NCBI RefSeq assembly: GCF_003254395.2
Contig: NC_037644.1
Coordinates: 8,028,086-8,092,085, forward strand
Direction: 5' to 3'
Length of the DNA stretch: 64,000 nucleotides
Origin: Apis mellifera
Lineage: Eukaryota > Arthropoda > Insecta > Hymenoptera > Apidae
Shown here: piece by piece, positions 1-13,392 of the stretch
Position numbering within the stretch: position 1 is the stretch's first letter
Layout of the letters: every line of letters starts with the position of its first letter
Made by a program: the position numbers and the translations under genes
Notes under the pieces: generated by a model
Databases searched by the model: none
Told to the model about the DNA's origin: nothing
The model's input: the letters and a program-made list of their open reading frames with translations, nothing else

Positions 1-112
1 TTTTGAAGGATCGATTTTGGAGATGAAAATAAATATAAAAATGTCGCATTTATTTATCCTCTTTTCCAGGATATAATTTACAATTTACAATAATTTACTT
101 TCCAACGAAATT

Positions 113-634
113 AAAAATTTCTATTGATAAATCGATTCTTCAGTTTCATATCTTGGAATCTTTATTATTTTATAATAGCCTTTCTTTATTACTCTCAAAT
201 GCTTTCTTAACATTTTCTAAAAAATAAGTAAAAGTAAAAGAATGAATCTTTTAAAAAGAAATTAAAAAGAAACATTTAGATCATACATATCTTTCCATAT
301 TCAATAAATTCTTCAAACAAATAAACTTGTTTGTATATTTCTCATTAAGAAAGTATATCAATTCAAATTCAATAAAAATTTCTATTGATAAATCGATTCT
401 TCAGTTTCATATCTTCGAATCTGTTATTTTATAATAGCCTTTCTTTATTATTCTCAAATGCTTTTTTAGCCTAATTTTCTAAAAAATAAGTAAAAATAAA
501 AGAATGAATCTTTTAAAAAGAAATTAAAAAGAAACATTTAGATCATACATATGTTTCCATATTCAATAAATTCTTCAAACAAATAAACTTGTTTGTATAT
601 TTCTCATTAAGAAAGTATATCAATTCAAACTCAA
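113..634. repeat. Tandem duplication, 261-bp unit x2
   Basis: Two adjacent copies share almost all positions: each starts at TTTCTATTGATAAATCG and ends at AGTATATCAATTCAAA. Copy boundaries are near 373. Divergence is a few substitutions and small indels, so the duplication is fairly recent. No coding capacity was seen. Confidence 0.9.
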
Positions 635-1949
635 TATCTTTATATTTACATTTACTAATTATATACATTAATAAAGTACATATATATATATACATTAATA
701 TACTAATTATATACAAAAATTATATACATTAAAAAATAGATAAAATAAATAAAACAAATAACGTACAATATTTCTAAATCTTCTGAATAATATTGTAAAA
801 TAAATAAATTATACTGATATATAATAATACTTGGATGCTTATTATTATTATTAAACGAGGAATAATAAATGATGGACATTAATAAACGAAAGAGGAAATA
901 AAAGGAAATACGATTGAAATGTAATAAGCCTGTTACATAATAGCTAGTTCAATTTTCATGCTAACGTATCACCTCGAGTGTACATATTATAGTAAGCCTG
1001 TGTACAAGTACACAGGTTGTATGCACAAATTGCGTAACAAATGAAACAAAAGATGTTTTTTTTTTTTCCTCTATTGTCTTGTGAATTCTTATGCGGCAAA
1101 GATCGTATCAGCCGTGGAAAAAATTACAATTATATATCGTGGATGTATATTATATTGTTAAAAAAAGCGAGACGCGTTTCACCATTGAGTTTATGCATGC
1201 AAAAAGTGTAATCTTCTTACTCTTGCGTTTGTTATCTATTAATACGTGATCGAAATTCTTGAACGATCTATCTTTTGTTTGATGATGGATGATGGATCGA
1301 TTTATTCGAATTTAATTCGAATTTTTTTGCAAGAACCAGTAATAATAATATATTTTTTTTTATTTTATTTTATACAAACTGCAAATGAAATTATAATTGT
1401 AATGATAAAAATGCATATACTCTTGAAAAATTTATTAATCATACTTTTGTATATTAATTGAAGAAATTGAAGAATATTTTATTTATATATACTTTTGATA
1501 TATTTTATATATATTATATTATATTATATTATATTATATTTTATTATATACTTTTGAGTATTTAAAGATACTGATTTAATTGATATATCTAATAAGAAAA
1601 ATTATTTTGCATACAAATTTATTTCATATATACATCTCTCCATGACATGAAGAATATTTTATAATCCTTCCATAAATTTAAAATTGATGTATATTTGGAA
1701 ATTATTTATTCTCTTAAATATTATATTTATTACAAATCTTCTTATTGTTTATACTTTCAGTTCATAAATTAATCAAATGTGACGTTAATTTAGCAGTAAT
1801 TTAATCGACTCGTGAAAGTTTGAGGAATAAAGAGATTCTTGAACTCATGTAAATCAGAGAGAATGAAAGTGTACGACAGGGATAGACACAGGTATCTCTT
1901 AGGCAGATTTATTTAATGTTTTAAAAAAAATTTACTGAACATTTATTCT

Positions 1950-2133
1950 TCACCATTCGATGATTTCCATTCGAAGGATATTTTTTTCCAACAAGCATGA
2001 AGTGCATTGATATTTTCCAACATGGCGAGATGTAATATCTTCTTCCTCCGCCAAGTTTAGAATCGTATATAACGCAGTTTTGAAAGTAGTTTTATCAATG
2101 TCCTCGAAGCACGGAAAGCTTTCACGTCGCGTC
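1950..2133 (-). CDS. Possible terminal exon of the TMEM200-like gene (weak)
   Basis: Exon 4 leaves two bases of a codon. An acceptor-like site (TTCACACTATAG, with a pyrimidine-rich stretch before it) ends at 2134, and the following 184 bases give one base, 60 codons and a TGA at 1952-1950 in the required frame. The peptide includes FPCFEDIDKTTFKTALYTIL and a short acidic NLAEEED. AATAAA signals lie just beyond the stop on the same strand. The model would give a protein of 323 residues. Against it: open stretches of this length occur by chance here, the frame is also open upstream of the acceptor, and the peptide does not resemble the Ser/Pro-rich tail. The true end may lie outside the window. 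Confidence 0.22.
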
Positions 2134-2814
2134 CTATAGTGTGAAGTCGAAATGGAACGGATGAACTTTTACTTCTAGCTTTTCTCAAAGGGAAAACTTT
2201 CCCAGAATCTGATTTATATCGTTTAAAGAAAAATATGTGTGTGTATATATATATCTAACACAAGTTTGTTTTGGTATCAGCAAATTTTATTTGCCATTTC
2301 TCTCTCTCTCTTTTAAGAAGTTTTTTAAGGATTAAAAAATTAATGATATTTGTATAAAAGCGTAGTAAGATTAAGAAAAGACTTTTCTCTCTCTCTGAGA
2401 AAAATTGACTTTAAAAAGTTTTCGAGCTCATTCTTTTTTCACAATTGAATCAAATTCACAATTACTTCATCAACTCTGCAATTATAAAATACAAATCTTT
2501 CAATTGTGGTTAAATAAACGAGAAGAAGAAAAAAATTCGAATAAATAAATATTCACAAGGAAGGTGAAGTTAATTAAAACAAAAGTGACAAGAAATCTAA
2601 CGTAATCTTGAAAGGTAATCTGAAAATACTTATACTTGATCCGAGCCACTGAATAAAATCAGTGATGCAGTTTCATCAAATTCTCCATCTTTGCAAACAA
2701 GAAAGAAACTCGGCTGTTTCGCGAAAAATAGGAAAAAAATTTTTTTTCTCCCCCTTCACCGCATCTTCGAATTTTTAAACGTATTTATCGGGGGGCGAGG
2801 AAAAAATTACCCAC

Positions 2815-2949
2815 CTGTGTTGCGGGGGCGGCGTAGGCGTTCTCGACAGAGGGAAACTGGCCACTTCTCTCGTAACTGACAGCGATCGAATCGATCCGAA
2901 TGTTTGGTCCGGGGATAAATTAGCACCGACACTTTGCACCATCCCGCTA
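2815..2949 (-). CDS. Exon 4: cytoplasmic tail, part 2
   Basis: The acceptor is CTCTGTTTCAG and the donor is AACACAG|GTGGGTAA, both strong. The 135 bases supply the last base of residue 218, 44 complete codons and two bases of residue 263. The encoded peptide includes SGMVQSVGANLSPDQTFGSI, then an R-S-L-S stretch and a final TPTPPPQH. It continues the serine- and proline-rich composition of exon 3. The frame imposed by exon 3 stays open over the whole exon, which is the main support for it. No stop codon is reached, so at least one more exon is required. The exon has no ATG-initiated frame of its own and is easily missed by ORF calling. Confidence 0.8.
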
Positions 2950-3405
2950 CTGAAACAGAGATCGATTCGCTGACGTCAATTAAATCTTTGAATTCTTTTC
3001 TTTTTAGAAATTAATTTTTCCTCGCTTCGCCTCTTCTTTTTTTTTTTCTCTCCCTTTAAGGGATTTTCTCAAGCAGTTTGTCTTTGTTCAAATGAGGATA
3101 TTTATTCGAAGTAATAAAAAAAGGTAATTTGTTATTTATATAAATAAAAATTGCATTTTAAAAAAATTGCAAAAGTTGTCTTTTAGTATCTTTAAAAAGT
3201 GTGTTTGAAAAAAAATTGAAGCAGTGTAATCTGTTTACGTGAAAGATGGATGGATTAGAAAGATTTATGTAAATGAACTTTACCGTGCATTATGTAAACA
3301 AAGATGAGAATGATATGTAAGATATCTTTGTTACGTTTCGAAAGGTTAATTATATAAGTGTACGATAGAACAAGAAGAATATTGTATCGGGAAAAAAAGG
3401 TGAAT

Positions 3406-3543
3406 GTATAATTTTAAGGTTAGAATATACAGTGATTTTTGAGATAAAAGAGAAGTAACAATTATTCGAGATTAAGTAAAACTTTGCTTGGTATTTTTGT
3501 ATAAAATAATCTATAATTATTATAAAAAACGTACGTTGCATTT
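3406..3543. repeat. Outer flank repeat, left copy
   Basis: This block beginning GTATAATTTTAAGGTTAGAA recurs in direct orientation at 4509-4635, so the triplicated unit at 3551-4289 is enclosed between two direct flanks. Confidence 0.85.
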
Positions 3544-3550
3544 ATTATTA

Positions 3551-4289
3551 TTAAAGAAATTAAATAAATTTTCGTTTAATTTCCCTTTAAAACAAAATTA
3601 AATAAAAATGGTTCTTAAATAAAAATGATTTTTGTTAATAATACGCACAATTGTGAAGAAATGAAAGAGATTAGAATCTAAGTAGATTCTAAGGATAGGA
3701 ATGAATAATTTAAAAATAGTTAAAATATTAAAAAAAACAAAAAGATACTTCTCTCTTTCTCCACGATCTTTTTCTAATGTGTTCTCAAAGTCATCGAGAT
3801 AGCGTTTGCTTGGAGTTTTATTATTAACCTGATTCAAGCTAAGTCAAATATAAATCTTAAAGAAATTAAATAAATTTTCGTTTAATTTCCCTTTAAATAA
3901 AAATTAAATAAAAATGGTTCTCGAATTATTTCGAGGAGAAAATGATTTTTGTTAATAATACGCACAATTGTGAAGAAATGAAAGAGATTAGAATCTAAGT
4001 AGATCCGAAGGATAGGAATGAATAATTTAAAAATAGTTAAATTATTAAAAAAAAATAAAAAGATACTTCTCTCTTTCTCCTTTCTCCACGATCTTTTTCT
4101 AATGTGTTCTCAAAGTCATCGAGATAGCGTTTGCTTGGAGTTTTATTATTAACCTGATTCAAGCTAAGTCAAATCCAATATAAATCTTAAAGAAATTAAA
4201 TAAATTTTCGTTTAATTTTCCTTTAAAACAAAATTAAATAAAAATGGTTCTCGAATTATTTCGAGAAGGAACTAATTTTTGTTAATAAT
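3551..4289. repeat. Tandem triplication, about 306-330 bp unit, third copy partial
   Basis: Three copies begin with TTAAAGAAATTAAATAAAT at 3551, 3857 and 4187; the third stops after about 100 bp. The units carry small insertions, for example an extra TTTCTCC. The short frames inside are not conserved between copies, so the unit is non-coding. Confidence 0.88.
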
Positions 4290-4508
4290 TTTTTAAAAAC
4301 GATCGCCAAGTAAAATATTCGCAGTATGATATTTTCGTAAATAATTATTCTGACATTTTAATGTGCTTGTTTTGGCGTCTAGATCCCCCCCAAAGATTTT
4401 CCACGAATATATTAACGTATCAGAAAAAAAAAAAGCTCGAGGAACTTCTTTCTGCTCCGAACTTTGCCATCGTGTAATAAACCATAGCAATTTTTTTCGC
4501 CTCGATTC

Positions 4509-4635
4509 GTATAATTTTAAGGTTAGAATACAGCGATTTAAGTAACAATTATTCGAGATTAAATAAAATTTACTTGGTATTTTTGTATAAAATAATCTAT
4601 ATAATAATTATTATAAAAAATGTACGTTGCATTTT
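4509..4635. repeat. Outer flank repeat, right copy
   Basis: Direct copy of 3406-3543, ending in the shared GTACGTTGCATTT. It lacks about 12 bp near its start and has a few extra bases at the ATAAT tract. Confidence 0.85.
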
Positions 4636-5516
4636 GTGATTGGAAGATAATTTTAACAATTTTTTTTCCCCAAGTTAATCAAAGAAACACATTTTTACAA
4701 AAATTTACAAATGGGAACGTTGAAATAATGCGAGAGAAATTGTTTTGTACATGCATTTCCTTCGACACGTGTCAATTTCCCATTCAATTATTACTTTTAA
4801 TTATCAGAATTTATTTTTCTCGCCACGTCCAATAGTTGCGTGACGACAATTTATAAGCAATTACATCCGTTTGCAACAATGTATTATTAATGTATCACAA
4901 TTTCCAACGTCAATACGTTTATATGTGCATGCATTGGTAATGAGAGATTTAACAATAGAAGAAAAAATGGTATTATTGCTCCCTATAACAAAGACATTTG
5001 AACGAGTGATATAATATGCTTCTATTAATTGTTTAAAAAAATATATATATATGTTATATATTTACATTAGATATAATACAATTATCGCTATTATTGAATA
5101 ATTTAATTTACAAAACAAAAATTTTTCATCTTGAGGAAATATATTATAAATAAGTTATTTAATATCTTAATTTTCAAATGTAAATTAAAAATTGTCAAAA
5201 CTATACTAACAAAAAAAGAAAAATTCAAATTATTATTATTACAATTATTTAAATATTATAAATCAGATTTTAAATAGATTGAAGATATAAAAATTCCATA
5301 ATTTATATTTTAGTAAAAATAATAGTTGTATTATATTAAAAAATAGGAAAATCTGTTAATATAATTTTCGTGTTAAATTAGGTGGAGCAATTTCACTTTA
5401 ATAGAAAATGTCTAGAAAATTAAATTATTTGCATCAAAACTTTCGCTTGTTTAAACGTAACTTTGAAATGATGCAAATTTATATAATATATAAAATAATA
5501 ATAATAATAATAAAAT

Positions 5517-6575
5517 TTCATTCAAAAACAAAAATCTTCTTGCTATAAATTTTGATTATTTCATTCATAATTAATTTCCCAAAATTAAATAATTCGATTA
5601 TTAACTCGAATTAATTCCATCCCCTTTAAAATCTTCAAGAAAAAAGAAAGAAAGAAAGAAAAATTTAAAAACAAAAATTTTCTTGCTATAAACTTTGATT
5701 ATTTCATTCATAATTAATTTCCCAAAATTAAATAATTCGATCATTAACTCGAATTAATTTCATCCCCCTCAAAATCTTGAAGAAAAAGAAAGAAAGAAAA
5801 AAAAATTCAAAAATCTTCTTGCTATAAACTTTGATTATTTCATTCATAATTAATTTCCCAAAATTAAATAATTCGATTATTAACTCGAATTAATTTCATC
5901 CCTCTCAAAATCTTGAAGAAAAAGAAAGAAAGAAAGAAAAAAAAATTTAAAAATTCAAAAACAAAAATCTTACTCCCTTTGATTATTTCATCCATAATTA
6001 ATTTCCCAAAATTAAATAAATCTTCGCTTAAAGAAAAAGAAAAGAAAGAAAGAAAAAAAAATTAAAAAATTCAAAAATCTTCTTGCTCCCTATTATAAAC
6101 TTTGATTATTTCATCCATAATTAATTTCCCAAAATTAAATAATTCGATTATTAACTGGAATTAATCCCATCCCCCTCAAAATCTTCAAGAAAAAAGAAAG
6201 AAAAAAAAATTAAAAAATTCAAAAACAAAAATCTTCTTCCTCCTTATTATAAACTTTGATTACTTGATCCATAATTAATTTCATTCCCGTTCGAGAAGAA
6301 ATTTTTCCCGAAATTATAAATAATTCGATTATCAACTCGAATTACTTCCATCCTCCTCAAAATCTTCAAGAAAAAAGAAAGAAAAAGAAATTAAAAAATT
6401 CAAAAACAAAAATCTTCTTCCTCCTTATTATAAACTTTGATTACTTCATCCATAATTAATTTCATTCCCGTTCGAGAAGAAATTTTTCCCGAAATTATAA
6501 ATAATTCGATTATCAACTCGAATTACTTCCATCCCCCTCAAAATCTTCAAGAAAAAAGAAAGAAAAAAAAAAATT
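5517..6575. repeat. Degenerate tandem array, about seven copies of a 120-180 bp unit
   Basis: The anchor TTTGATTA(T/C)TT(C/G)AT, followed by a CATAATTAATTTCC block, recurs near 5551, 5694, 5830, 5979, 6101, 6256 and 6436. Each unit has an AAAGAAAGAAAG purine run whose length varies and a TCGATTA(T)TAACTCGAATTA block. Unit length varies mainly through purine-run changes and partial deletions. The frames within are by-products of the repeat. Confidence 0.85.
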
Positions 6576-6639
6576 ACCGTTCAATTACCGTTTCATTAAA
6601 ATCAGCATTTTTCGAGCCACTTAAATCCCCCTGTGTAAT

Positions 6640-7044
6640 GCACTCGTACATACATCCCCCCTCCCCACCCACGAATGCATCTGCTGAAAAACGAGAAAAA
6701 CGAGCTCCCCGGAACCGTCTGGAAAAACAATGCAACGGCGGCGGCATCGGATCGATACGAGCGACAGGTACGAGATCCCCATAGCGATTACTCGAGACTG
6801 ACTGGTTGGACGCTCGAGGAGGAGGAATATGGTTATCGATATATTACAGGGCAAAACCCGACCATTTCGAGATGCTGAGCGATGAATTATTCAGGACGAG
6901 GTGGCAATGGTAGGATGTCGAAGTTGTGCAGCCGACAAACCGCCTCCTCCCTTCTTTCTCCCCCCCATCCTGTTAAAATGTATTTTCTCTATGGCGGATC
7001 GGCCAAGTTTCCGCATCGTGAACCGCCACTACCGTTATATCGCG
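6640..7044. other. GC-rich island in intron 3
   Basis: A block with CGGCGGCGG and several open frames. A good plus-strand donor-like site (GCGACAG|GTACGAG) lies at 6767, and a good minus-strand acceptor-like site (TGTTTTTCCAG) lies at about 6719-6729. Neither leads to a convincing exon. Confidence 0.3.
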
Positions 7045-7072
7045 TATATATATATATATATATATATATATA
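7045..7072. repeat. (TA)14 microsatellite
   Basis: Uninterrupted TA dinucleotides directly after a GC-rich island. Confidence 0.95.
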
Positions 7073-8684
7073 ATCCTGATAATGATGTATCGATTAGGAG
7101 GAGTTCATTAACGAAACTTTTAATTGCGAAAAGATTGCCTTCTTTGCGGCGGCTCGGTTAAAGTGGAGGAAAGAAGAAGAAAAAAAAGAAATAGGAAATT
7201 CTTTGATGTAGGAGATCGTTGAGGATGAAAATATAAAAATATGAAGGAATATTCTTTTAAAGTAGTTTATCGATTTTTTTTTTTGGAATATTAAGATTTG
7301 GATAAAAATGTTAATATATTTTGAGAGGAAATATATCGAGATATATTAATTCCAAAAGGATGTATAAATATAAGCTTGGTAAAAGATAAATATGTACGAA
7401 TATTGTTCTTGGCTCTGGGTGTAAATATGTGTAGCGGGGATTGTATACAGAAACACGCAATATCAATAATGATTCATTTATCGAAACCGAAATCTTGCAA
7501 ACAAAATATAAACTTTATAAACAAATATTGGCACAGCACAGTATATAATTATCCATTTTGTAATTTATGCCGTGGTACGATAAAATTTACAACTTTGGCT
7601 CTCCACTTGATATAATAATTTCGCAATCGTAAAGAATTAATGATATTAAGATAGAAAAAAGATTAGAAGAAACTTTTGATTCGTGCAATAAACGAATTTG
7701 AATCGACTTTTTTCTTTTTATATCTATTTATAAGAGAATTTTAATTATTTATTTTTAAATAATTTTAAAAAATGAAGAACATAAAGAGAGAAAGAAAAAA
7801 TAAAAATGAAATGCACAGAAATTTTTCTTTTTTTTTTTTTTATAATAATTTTTTCTTTGATCCTTTCCCTAGGGTGCTATAAATAGCCGATAAAACACGT
7901 AATATTATTTTTATCCTAGCTATTTACATGCAACATATTACTATACGAGTTGCTTCGATTGAATCAATAACCTTGAGAGAGGTCAATCAATTATAAAAAC
8001 AAGAAAACGTATTTCTCGTGCTTGATATATTATATTAATGGTATACAAAAAAAAATTTATAATACTCTCAAGAAAAATGGTTTAACACGTAATAACGATC
8101 GATACGATAAATGGATACGTATTTTCTTTATCGAGCTTTAAATATTTCATTCCATAATCGTTTAACAGTTGCTTAAACATAACGTGAGAAAGTGTAGTGA
8201 AAAGAAGTCGTAAAGATCATTTTTTTATAACAAAGTATTTAAATCACGAATGTAAGTATTCTCTAAAAATTATATATAAAATATATTGAATTTAAATAAA
8301 TTCGAAAATTTTTTCATTGTTCAAATTAAGTAACTAATTATTACTGATTTGTCAATTGAAAATTTAAATACAGACAGATTTTTAATTATATAAATTATTT
8401 TCAAAATATTTACAATGTATTTCGTAAATAAAACTTGATTGAAACTAAAAATTAATAAAATATAATTATAGTTTCGTGATATTATATAAATGAACGAAAA
8501 TCTTATACAGTGGAAATTTTATTTTCATAAAGGGAGATTTTAGATAAATATAATTTTACTTAAAAAAAGAATCTAGAAGAAAAGAGTCATAAAATTGAAG
8601 TTATTTATTTATATCATAAAATTTTTTCCAATAACACGATAACAATGACGAACGTACACGAGTTTATATTTAAATTATAAGAGA

Positions 8685-8791
8685 ATGGATATTGCAAGTG
8701 ATACTGTGCACATCATACGTTGTATACTCCTACCTAAAGTCCGGACATTAACCTCATTGAACACTCGTGGGCGGAAATCGATAAAAGATAA
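8685..8791 (+). pseudogene. Tc1/mariner-type transposase relic
   Basis: Frame 8738-8791 reads SPDINLIEHSWAEIDKR followed by a stop. This matches the conserved C-terminal catalytic signature of Tc1-like transposases (SPD-N-IE--W--), whose last acidic residue belongs to the DDE/D triad. Just upstream, 8690-8725 can be read with small frameshifts as the QDNA--HT motif of the same family, and one missing base separates the LPK residues from SPD. Frameshifts, the missing N-terminus and the absence of visible terminal inverted repeats make this a dead fragment of a few dozen codons. It lies in intron 3. Confidence 0.6.
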
Positions 8792-11700
8792 AAAAATTAT
8801 AAGCATAACTTGGAGAGACGGTTATAATTTTACGGGTGAAGTAAAATTTTTTAGAGAATTGTACGTCCAAAATGTAAAATTGATTAATTATTAATAATAC
8901 AAAATAATGGGATTCTTAATTTGAATTTTTGAATATGTTATGGAAATTTCGAACAAACTTTTTTTCGACTTTTGAATTATTTATTTTGAGATTTAATATC
9001 AATGTAATCTTTTTATCGTGATGGATATTTCATAATTTTTATAAATAATAATTACAATATTATCTTCGACGAGTTTTTTTTACATAGATATATATTTTTG
9101 GAAACTAATAAGAAATTTTAAATAAAGTTGCGGGATTAACCTCGCATTATAATACAATCAATTTTGTTGATTAGAATTTCAAATAAAATTATTTGAATTT
9201 CAAATAAAAGCATCAAAAGTCACGCATTGAGTTAAATCAAAGAGTGTGTTGAATTTTAAGAAAAATATATAACAAAGACGACGATAAAAAAAAAAGACAG
9301 GTATAAATCAAAATCAAATTTTTACTTCATTGAAATAACCATCTTTGTTTTTTATTAGCCTCTAAAGAAATTTTCAATACATCAATTTTTATTTTTTTTT
9401 ACTTAATCCTTAATACACCACAAACATTTATTACAAGCGGTTAATTTCATAATATTTACATCATACTACAAAATATTACTGGCTTTCAAATTCTCTAAAC
9501 CACGATGACAAGATACATTATATTTACTTATATAATTTTGAAATAACAAAATTTGATAATTCCTTATGAAAACATTATCTTTGGATTATTTAAATTTTAT
9601 CCTTCGCGAGAAATTATCAAATTTTATTATTTATAAAATTATGTGATACAAGCATCTTGTCATCACGGTTTTTTATAAACAAATTTCAATAATTTTATAA
9701 TTTTATTATACATATATCATAGAATAAAATAAATGGTAACACTACGCTATGTACATTGTGTATATTCTTTGAAATTAAATCTACAACAAGATAAGGGTAT
9801 AACATGTCAATATACTTTTCACATTGAATGCAAGTACTGAATATAACCCATATGAAGAATAAATGTAACAGGGAGGCGTATTTTTAGCAAGAATGACCTT
9901 TACACGGGATTATATTTCGATTCGCATTTCTATTAAAATATAAATGACACTCTTGCCAGTATTCCCGTTCGAAACAAAACATTAAAATTTAATCGATCTG
10001 TGTCTATTTGAAATCTCATTACGAAACTTCGTGTTTTATGGCTGTATTCGTTACATAAGGGAACGTACAGTTTATAATTCCATTATGGCGTGTATCGTTA
10101 ACTCTTTCGATATCAAAATATCTTTCGAGAATCAAAATGTATCTTATTAGGATAAAAATTCGATTCGAAAATTCGCAAACAATCTGTTTCTCCTTTAAAT
10201 TAATTTTTTTTAATTTTCATTTCGTGCGAAAAATTTCGAAATATTGACGAATAGATATATTATACTTTTATTCTTATGTTGTTTTTTAGAATTTCGAAGC
10301 TTTTTCTTCGATAAAAGAAACCAGATTATAATATTTTTCTGCGTTTCATAAAAAATAAAAGTAAATAAAAAATCAATTTGCAGAAATATAATGTATTTAC
10401 TTTATTATTTAATTTCATATTTAAAAAAAAAAGGAAAAAGAATTGAATATTGAAAATTGAAAAAATTGTATTCTTTTATAAGAAATTTTCAATCGTATTT
10501 TTACACAAAATACAAATATTCATAATTGCAAATTAATTATGTATTATAATCATATATATAGACAGAGTTGTTTCACTCTATTTTTCATCTTGCTTAATCT
10601 AAACTTAAATTATTTAAATAAATAAGTTTCAAATTTTTGTGCATTAACTTCTATGGTTATTTTGAAAGATATCCTATTTCCATATAAATAATAATTGCAT
10701 AAATATTTTTGATCTTGAAATTATTTATTATAAATTATAAAATCGAAATGAACGACAACAAGAAAATTTATATTATTTTTCTCAAAATTTAAAAACACAT
10801 TTTCACGTATAAAATTTTAATTGCACGATCAGTGTGTGTGCAGAGAAATGAATAAATTTGCAAGAGAAATTTGTTCCAAACATTTTTCGAAAAAAAACTG
10901 AATTCGAAATATCCATGTCCATCTTTCAAATTAAAAAACAAAAAAAACAAGACGCGATTATTTTTTAAATTGAGAAAATTCGATGGGAGGTATATTATTT
11001 TGGATCAAAGCTTGGTTTAAAACGGATCTAAAAATATAATCGAGATACGGCAAAACGATATTTATCAAGGAGAAAAGAAAACAGTGGCTAAAGTACATGT
11101 TTACGTAGTCTGGCGGCAGTCTGTAGTCGGGAGATAGGGAAATTAAGATGATTACTACGCGAAAATGATTATGACTCTTGATCACAAGGAGTTAAGGTTA
11201 AGCAAGTAAGGTTTCTTTTTTTTCATTGAGATAAGAAAAATGATCTTATTTTGATCCCCCATTATTCTTAAATTAAATTTCGTCATTTAAAAGTGTAACT
11301 AAAGATTGTCATAAAGGATGTTTCTTTCTTTCTTTTCATATATAAAATAATAAATGGATTAGAAAGAATATTGCAAGTTTTATTAATGATTAAAGCCTTT
11401 TAATGTGATTTATCATGGAGTCTGATAAAAAATATCATTAAACTATCAAAATTATCAATTGTCCAAAAAATGATGAGAATGAATTGATTAAGTTTCCTTT
11501 CCAATTTAATGGCAGAAAATCTTTTTTCTCTTTGATTTGTAATTAATTGAACTGAATATTGAATATTTGTTAAGAAATTTAAAAAAGAAACATAAGTAAG
11601 AGTTGAAAGATTTAACGTATAAATTTTATGTGAAAATCGTTTAGAGAAGAAGTGGTATCATTCTGGGTAAAAATATTTTTAATAAACATTATCGTCGTAA

Positions 11701-13392
11701 GTTTAAGACGCATTTGACAGATAATGGTATCTGAATCCACGTTTTATCGAGCAACCATTTCATTGCTTAATAAAATTTCATTGCGATGACACGAACCGTT
11801 TCTTGAGCGTTAATAATAATAATAATAAATATAAGAAATATAAATAATATCATTATACAAACAACGTAACCTTAGAACAAGGAGTCAAGATAATTGCAAA
11901 GTGCAAAGTTGCATCAAGATATATTTATATGTAAAATAAGTAAGAATGAAAACAATTAATTGTGCAGGAAAACTTTGAATCAAGCAAAGTAGAAAATGTA
12001 GTAGAAAGATGAAAATTTATAATTGAGGAGAGAAGAGAAGAAAGAAATAATAATTATTGAATAATAATTATTTTCATCAATTAGATGATAACTATAACCT
12101 TGCTTCACCTTGCAAGTGATGTAACCAACAATGAATATAACATATCCAGGATATAATCAGGGAGACAAGCGTGGTATGATTAGAGACAGTTTTCGAGCAC
12201 AGATTGTACAAAGAATCTGATGAAGCTATTCATAAATAACTAACCAGTGATGATAACAAAAAAAAATCCAAAAACGTGTTTAATTAATATGTTTCCCAGA
12301 TTTATTCAGAAGAAGAAGAACAACTCATGATCTAATTTTCACTACAATTTTCTTCTAATAAAATAGCAATTAAAGAGAGGTTAATTATATATTTAACAAG
12401 TCCTGACGTTATCTCAGATTCACTTACATATTTATAAACTTTATCTGTGCAGTACAAGTTAATTAAAATTTGATATATTCCTTTTTTTGAATTGAATTCC
12501 ATACTCTTTGGAGGAAAGAAAATTAGTTGGCCAAATTGGAGGAAAGAGTGGAATTTAATGGGACACGTTCCTTTTTTTTTTCTTTTAATTTCGTTCCATT
12601 ACATCTTCGTAGGAGTAAAAATTCAATATCAAAAATCAATATGTAGCTCGATGGTGGAACTGATATACTGGCCTTTTCTTTTTTATTGAGTGGGTGGGTA
12701 ATAGAAATTGTTTATCTTCATGCTCGAAGATGATGTCTCGAGGAAATGGAGCACATTCTATTAGGAATATGTACACTGTTCAAATTTAGAATAAATATTC
12801 TTCTAATCGATGGACTTTTAGCAAACTTAAAGATTGTAAATATCAACATCTTTACATGATTTTCTTGCTTGAAAAACTTTATCAAAAGTTTCTTCATTTT
12901 ATTTTTATAATTAAAACATTCTTTTTTGATATCATTTCCTCCAACCTTTAACTTTCTTTTGTAAATTTTTATAAAAATAGAAATTTTATAGTATCACTGT
13001 AACAATGTTATATTCAAATTTAATACTGTTTTAAGAATAAAATTTACATTGTTTTCTAAATATTCAATTCAGTTTTGATAAAATATACTTGCATATGTAA
13101 TCTTGAATGTAGTTCAAAATATATATTAAACGTGACATTTTTTTTTTTCAAATTCGATTGAAATTTCATTTTAACAAAGAAAAAAAAGAAAGAGAAAATG
13201 TCACTAAACAAGACTTTTCACTTTTCATTATGTAACGAGTACAAACACGGAGAATTATCAAAAGATTCGCGATAAAAGGGGACGTCAAAAGAAATTCGCC
13301 GTTTCGTTATTAATTTTTCACGAAAAACGTTCATCTTCCGCGCAAAATAATTTAAAATTCTCCCATTCAATGTAACTGTTGTGGATCCCCAG

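Larger units (their letters stand above)
1..2814. other. Sequence 3' of exon 4 (intron 4 or beyond)
   Basis: Holds the 261-bp tandem duplication, the weak terminal-exon candidate at 1950-2133 and AT-rich unique sequence. Nothing else was seen. Confidence 0.6.

Noticed and set aside
6600..6718. Minus-strand exon after TGTTTTTCCAG, in the frame left by exon 3
   Set aside because: It runs to a stop after about 48 codons, but exon 4 at 2949 gives a stronger continuation with a good donor and matching composition.
7878..7886. TATA box TATAAATAG
   Set aside because: A good match, but no initiator or downstream gene follows, and such strings are expected by chance in this AT-rich DNA.
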